DNA from: CAZHEV01 sp964531335 [NCBI: uncultured bacterium]
Lineage (GTDB): Bacteria; Eisenbacteria; RBG-16-71-46; CAZHEV01
Reading direction: 5' to 3'
Assembly (NCBI GenBank): GCA_964531335.1
Contig: CAZHEV010000004.1
Span: forward strand, 73,516 to 137,515
DNA: 64,000 nucleotides
Shown: in pieces, positions 62,998-64,000 of the stretch
Layout of the letters: each line of letters begins with the position of its first letter
Position numbering within the stretch: position 1 is the stretch's first letter
The notes under the pieces: model-generated
Told to the model about the DNA's origin: nothing
Seen by the model: the letters and a program-made list of their open reading frames with translations, nothing else
Database searches by the model: none
Program-made: the position numbers and the translations under genes

Positions 62998-64000
62998 ATG
63001 ACCCGGATCATTACCGTTGCAAACCAGAAGGGCGGGGTCGGCAAGACGACTACCGTAGTCAACGTATCGACCTGCCTGTCGAAGGAGGGAAAGAGGGTTC
63101 TGGTAATAGATCTCGATCCGCAGGCGAACTGCACATCAGGTCTCGGCGTCGATCCAGGCGCCCTGGAGTTCTCGATTTACGAAGTCTTGGCCCAGCCTAA
63201 GAAGTTCAGGATTTTCACTCTAGACGACATTATCGTGCGGACTGATTGGCCTAATCTCGAGATCTGTCCGAGCCACGTGAACCTTTCCGGCGTCGAGCTC
63301 GAGATCGTGAACAAGCTGGGCAGGGAGTCCATTCTCAAGAAGGGCCTGCGCGAGGTTGCGGATAGATACGATTACATTCTGATCGATACCCCTCCGTCGC
63401 TGTCGCTGCTGACGGTGAACGCGCTGGTGGCGGCTACTGAGATCATGATAGTCATGAAGGCCGAGCCTTGGAGCCTGGACGGCATAGACAACCTGCTCGA
63501 GACATTGCAGGTGGTGGAGGAGGAGCTCAATCCCGGCGTGCACCTCTCCGGGGTCCTGGTAAACATGCTCGAGCCGAGGGCCCACCTGTCCCAGGAGATC
63601 TTGAAGAGGCTTGCTAATGACGAGCGTCTGGGCGGTAGCCTGTTCTCGACTAAGATCAGAAAGAACGTGAAGCTATGTGAGGCCGCGGACAAGGGGGTGC
63701 CGGTCATCTATCACGAGCCCGGCTGCCACGGGGCCCAGGCCTATAAGCAGTTGACCGAAGAGATCATGTACGGACACGTTTCGACGGTGGAGCCGCGAGA
63801 GCACGCCCTGGCGCCCGACACGAAGGAGCCCTTCGAGAGGTCCGCCGGGGAGACCATCGAAGAGTCCGCCGAGAAGCCCGTCGAGGAGTCCGCCGAGGAG
63901 CCCTTCGAGAGGCCCTTCGGGGAGTCCGCCGAGGAGACCATCGGAGAGTCCGCCGAGGAGCCCTTCGAGAGGCCCTTCGGGGAGTCCGCCGAGGAGACCA
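62998..64000 (+). CDS. parA: ParA/Soj-family ATPase with repetitive acidic C-terminal extension, 3' end outside window
   Basis: The frame is open to the window end (334 codons visible). Residues 1-255 are a complete ParA: ITVANQKGGVGKTTTVVNVS (deviant Walker A), VIDLDPQANCTSGLG, YILIDTPPSLSLLTVNALV, and VLVNMLEPRAHLSQEIL in place of the usual QTMFD segment. From about residue 262 the protein continues as a Glu/Pro/Phe/Ser-rich tail with a 60-bp repeat. ParA proteins usually end near residue 260, so the tail is an addition. GGAAGGTGAG precedes ATG 62998. It may act in chromosome segregation or in polar positioning of a machine such as the Tad pilus. Confidence 0.85.
   Translation, partial: MTRIITVANQKGGVGKTTTVVNVSTCLSKEGKRVLVIDLDPQANCTSGLGVDPGALEFSIYEVLAQPKKFRIFTLDDIIVRTDWPNLEICPSHVNLSGVELEIVNKLGRESILKKGLREVADRYDYILIDTPPSLSLLTVNALVAATEIMIVMKAEPWSLDGIDNLLETLQVVEEELNPGVHLSGVLVNMLEPRAHLSQEILKRLANDERLGGSLFSTKIRKNVKLCEAADKGVPVIYHEPGCHGAQAYKQLTEEIMYGHVSTVEPREHALAPDTKEPFERSAGETIEESAEKPVEESAEEPFERPFGESAEETIGESAEEPFERPFGESAEET
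63901..64000 (+). repeat. 60-bp perfect tandem repeat in the parA tail, cut by the window end
   Basis: Bases 63901-63960 are repeated without a change from 63961 to the last base of the window (40 bp of the second unit visible). The unit encodes PFERPFGESAEETIGESAEE. Degenerate E-S-A-E-E-P units precede from about 63834. Confidence 0.95.

Overview
The window is a GC-rich bacterial chromosome segment carrying mostly core genes, nearly all on the + strand. I see no rRNA, tRNA, insertion sequence, phage or CRISPR array. The cell is Gram-negative, because it has an LptD-type outer-membrane LPS assembly protein and lipoproteins with clear lipoboxes. A PorX-like response regulator with a PglZ domain and a Cys-Tyr-Tyr-Asn-Thr-type TPR lipoprotein point loosely to an FCB-related lineage outside the classical Bacteroidetes (candidate phyla such as Krumholzibacteriota, Eisenbacteria or Latescibacterota are possible). 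That placement is an inference and has low confidence.

Layout. 1-2040: 3' part of glyS. 2191-9549: a Tad/Flp pilus locus with two tandem pilins, prepilin peptidase, CpaB, CpaE, CpaF, TadB, TadC and a 34-residue membrane protein, closed by an intrinsic terminator. 9580-14024: a Lon paralog whose ATPase motifs are degraded, convergent with a sulfatase-fold/TPR lipoprotein. 14257-21818: a pyrimidine operon (pyrR-pyrB-pyrC-TPR lipoprotein-pyrK-pyrD-pyrF) behind a promoter, a PyrR-type binding hairpin and an attenuator terminator. 21843-26289: a broken ion-transporter gene, an orphan ORF, hpf and a canonical lon. 26526-31517: nucleotide-sugar genes (gmd, rmd, ugd, rfbC-like, rfbB). 31532-37016: siroheme/heme genes (precorrin-2 dehydrogenase, hemC, cobA-hemD fusion, hemB, hemL). 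37095-41279: serS, then a histidine kinase paired with the PorX-like regulator. 41290-51843: t6A genes (tsaE, tsaB, with alkD between), rimI, purine nucleoside phosphorylase, accD, folC, a ROK kinase and a large lptD. 52066-54296: the HU gene, a structured intergenic element, and a metallophosphatase/tetraheme-cytochrome lipoprotein interrupted by one in-frame TGA. 54495-64000: mgtE, a small exported protein, a MoaD/ThiS-like carrier, two MFS transporters, a DUF456-type protein, a PAS/DHp protein with a hexapeptide repeat, a possible ribbon-helix-helix protein, and a ParA ATPase running off the end.

The most notable signal is the TGA at 53028. It falls exactly where the related phosphatase family, as I recall it, has the second Cys of a Cys-Gly-Cys motif. 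The frame stays open and family-like on both sides, and a hairpin follows at a bacterial-SECIS-like distance, so this is a candidate selenoprotein of a type I do not know to be described. Other strong signals are the Lon paralog with an intact Ser-Lys protease site but lost Walker B Glu, sensor-1 Asn and Arg residues; the PyrR attenuator; the PorX-type pair outside an obvious type IX context; an 11-bp tandem duplication that breaks, or phase-switches, a transporter; and three genes with in-frame minisatellites (18, 57 and 60 bp units).
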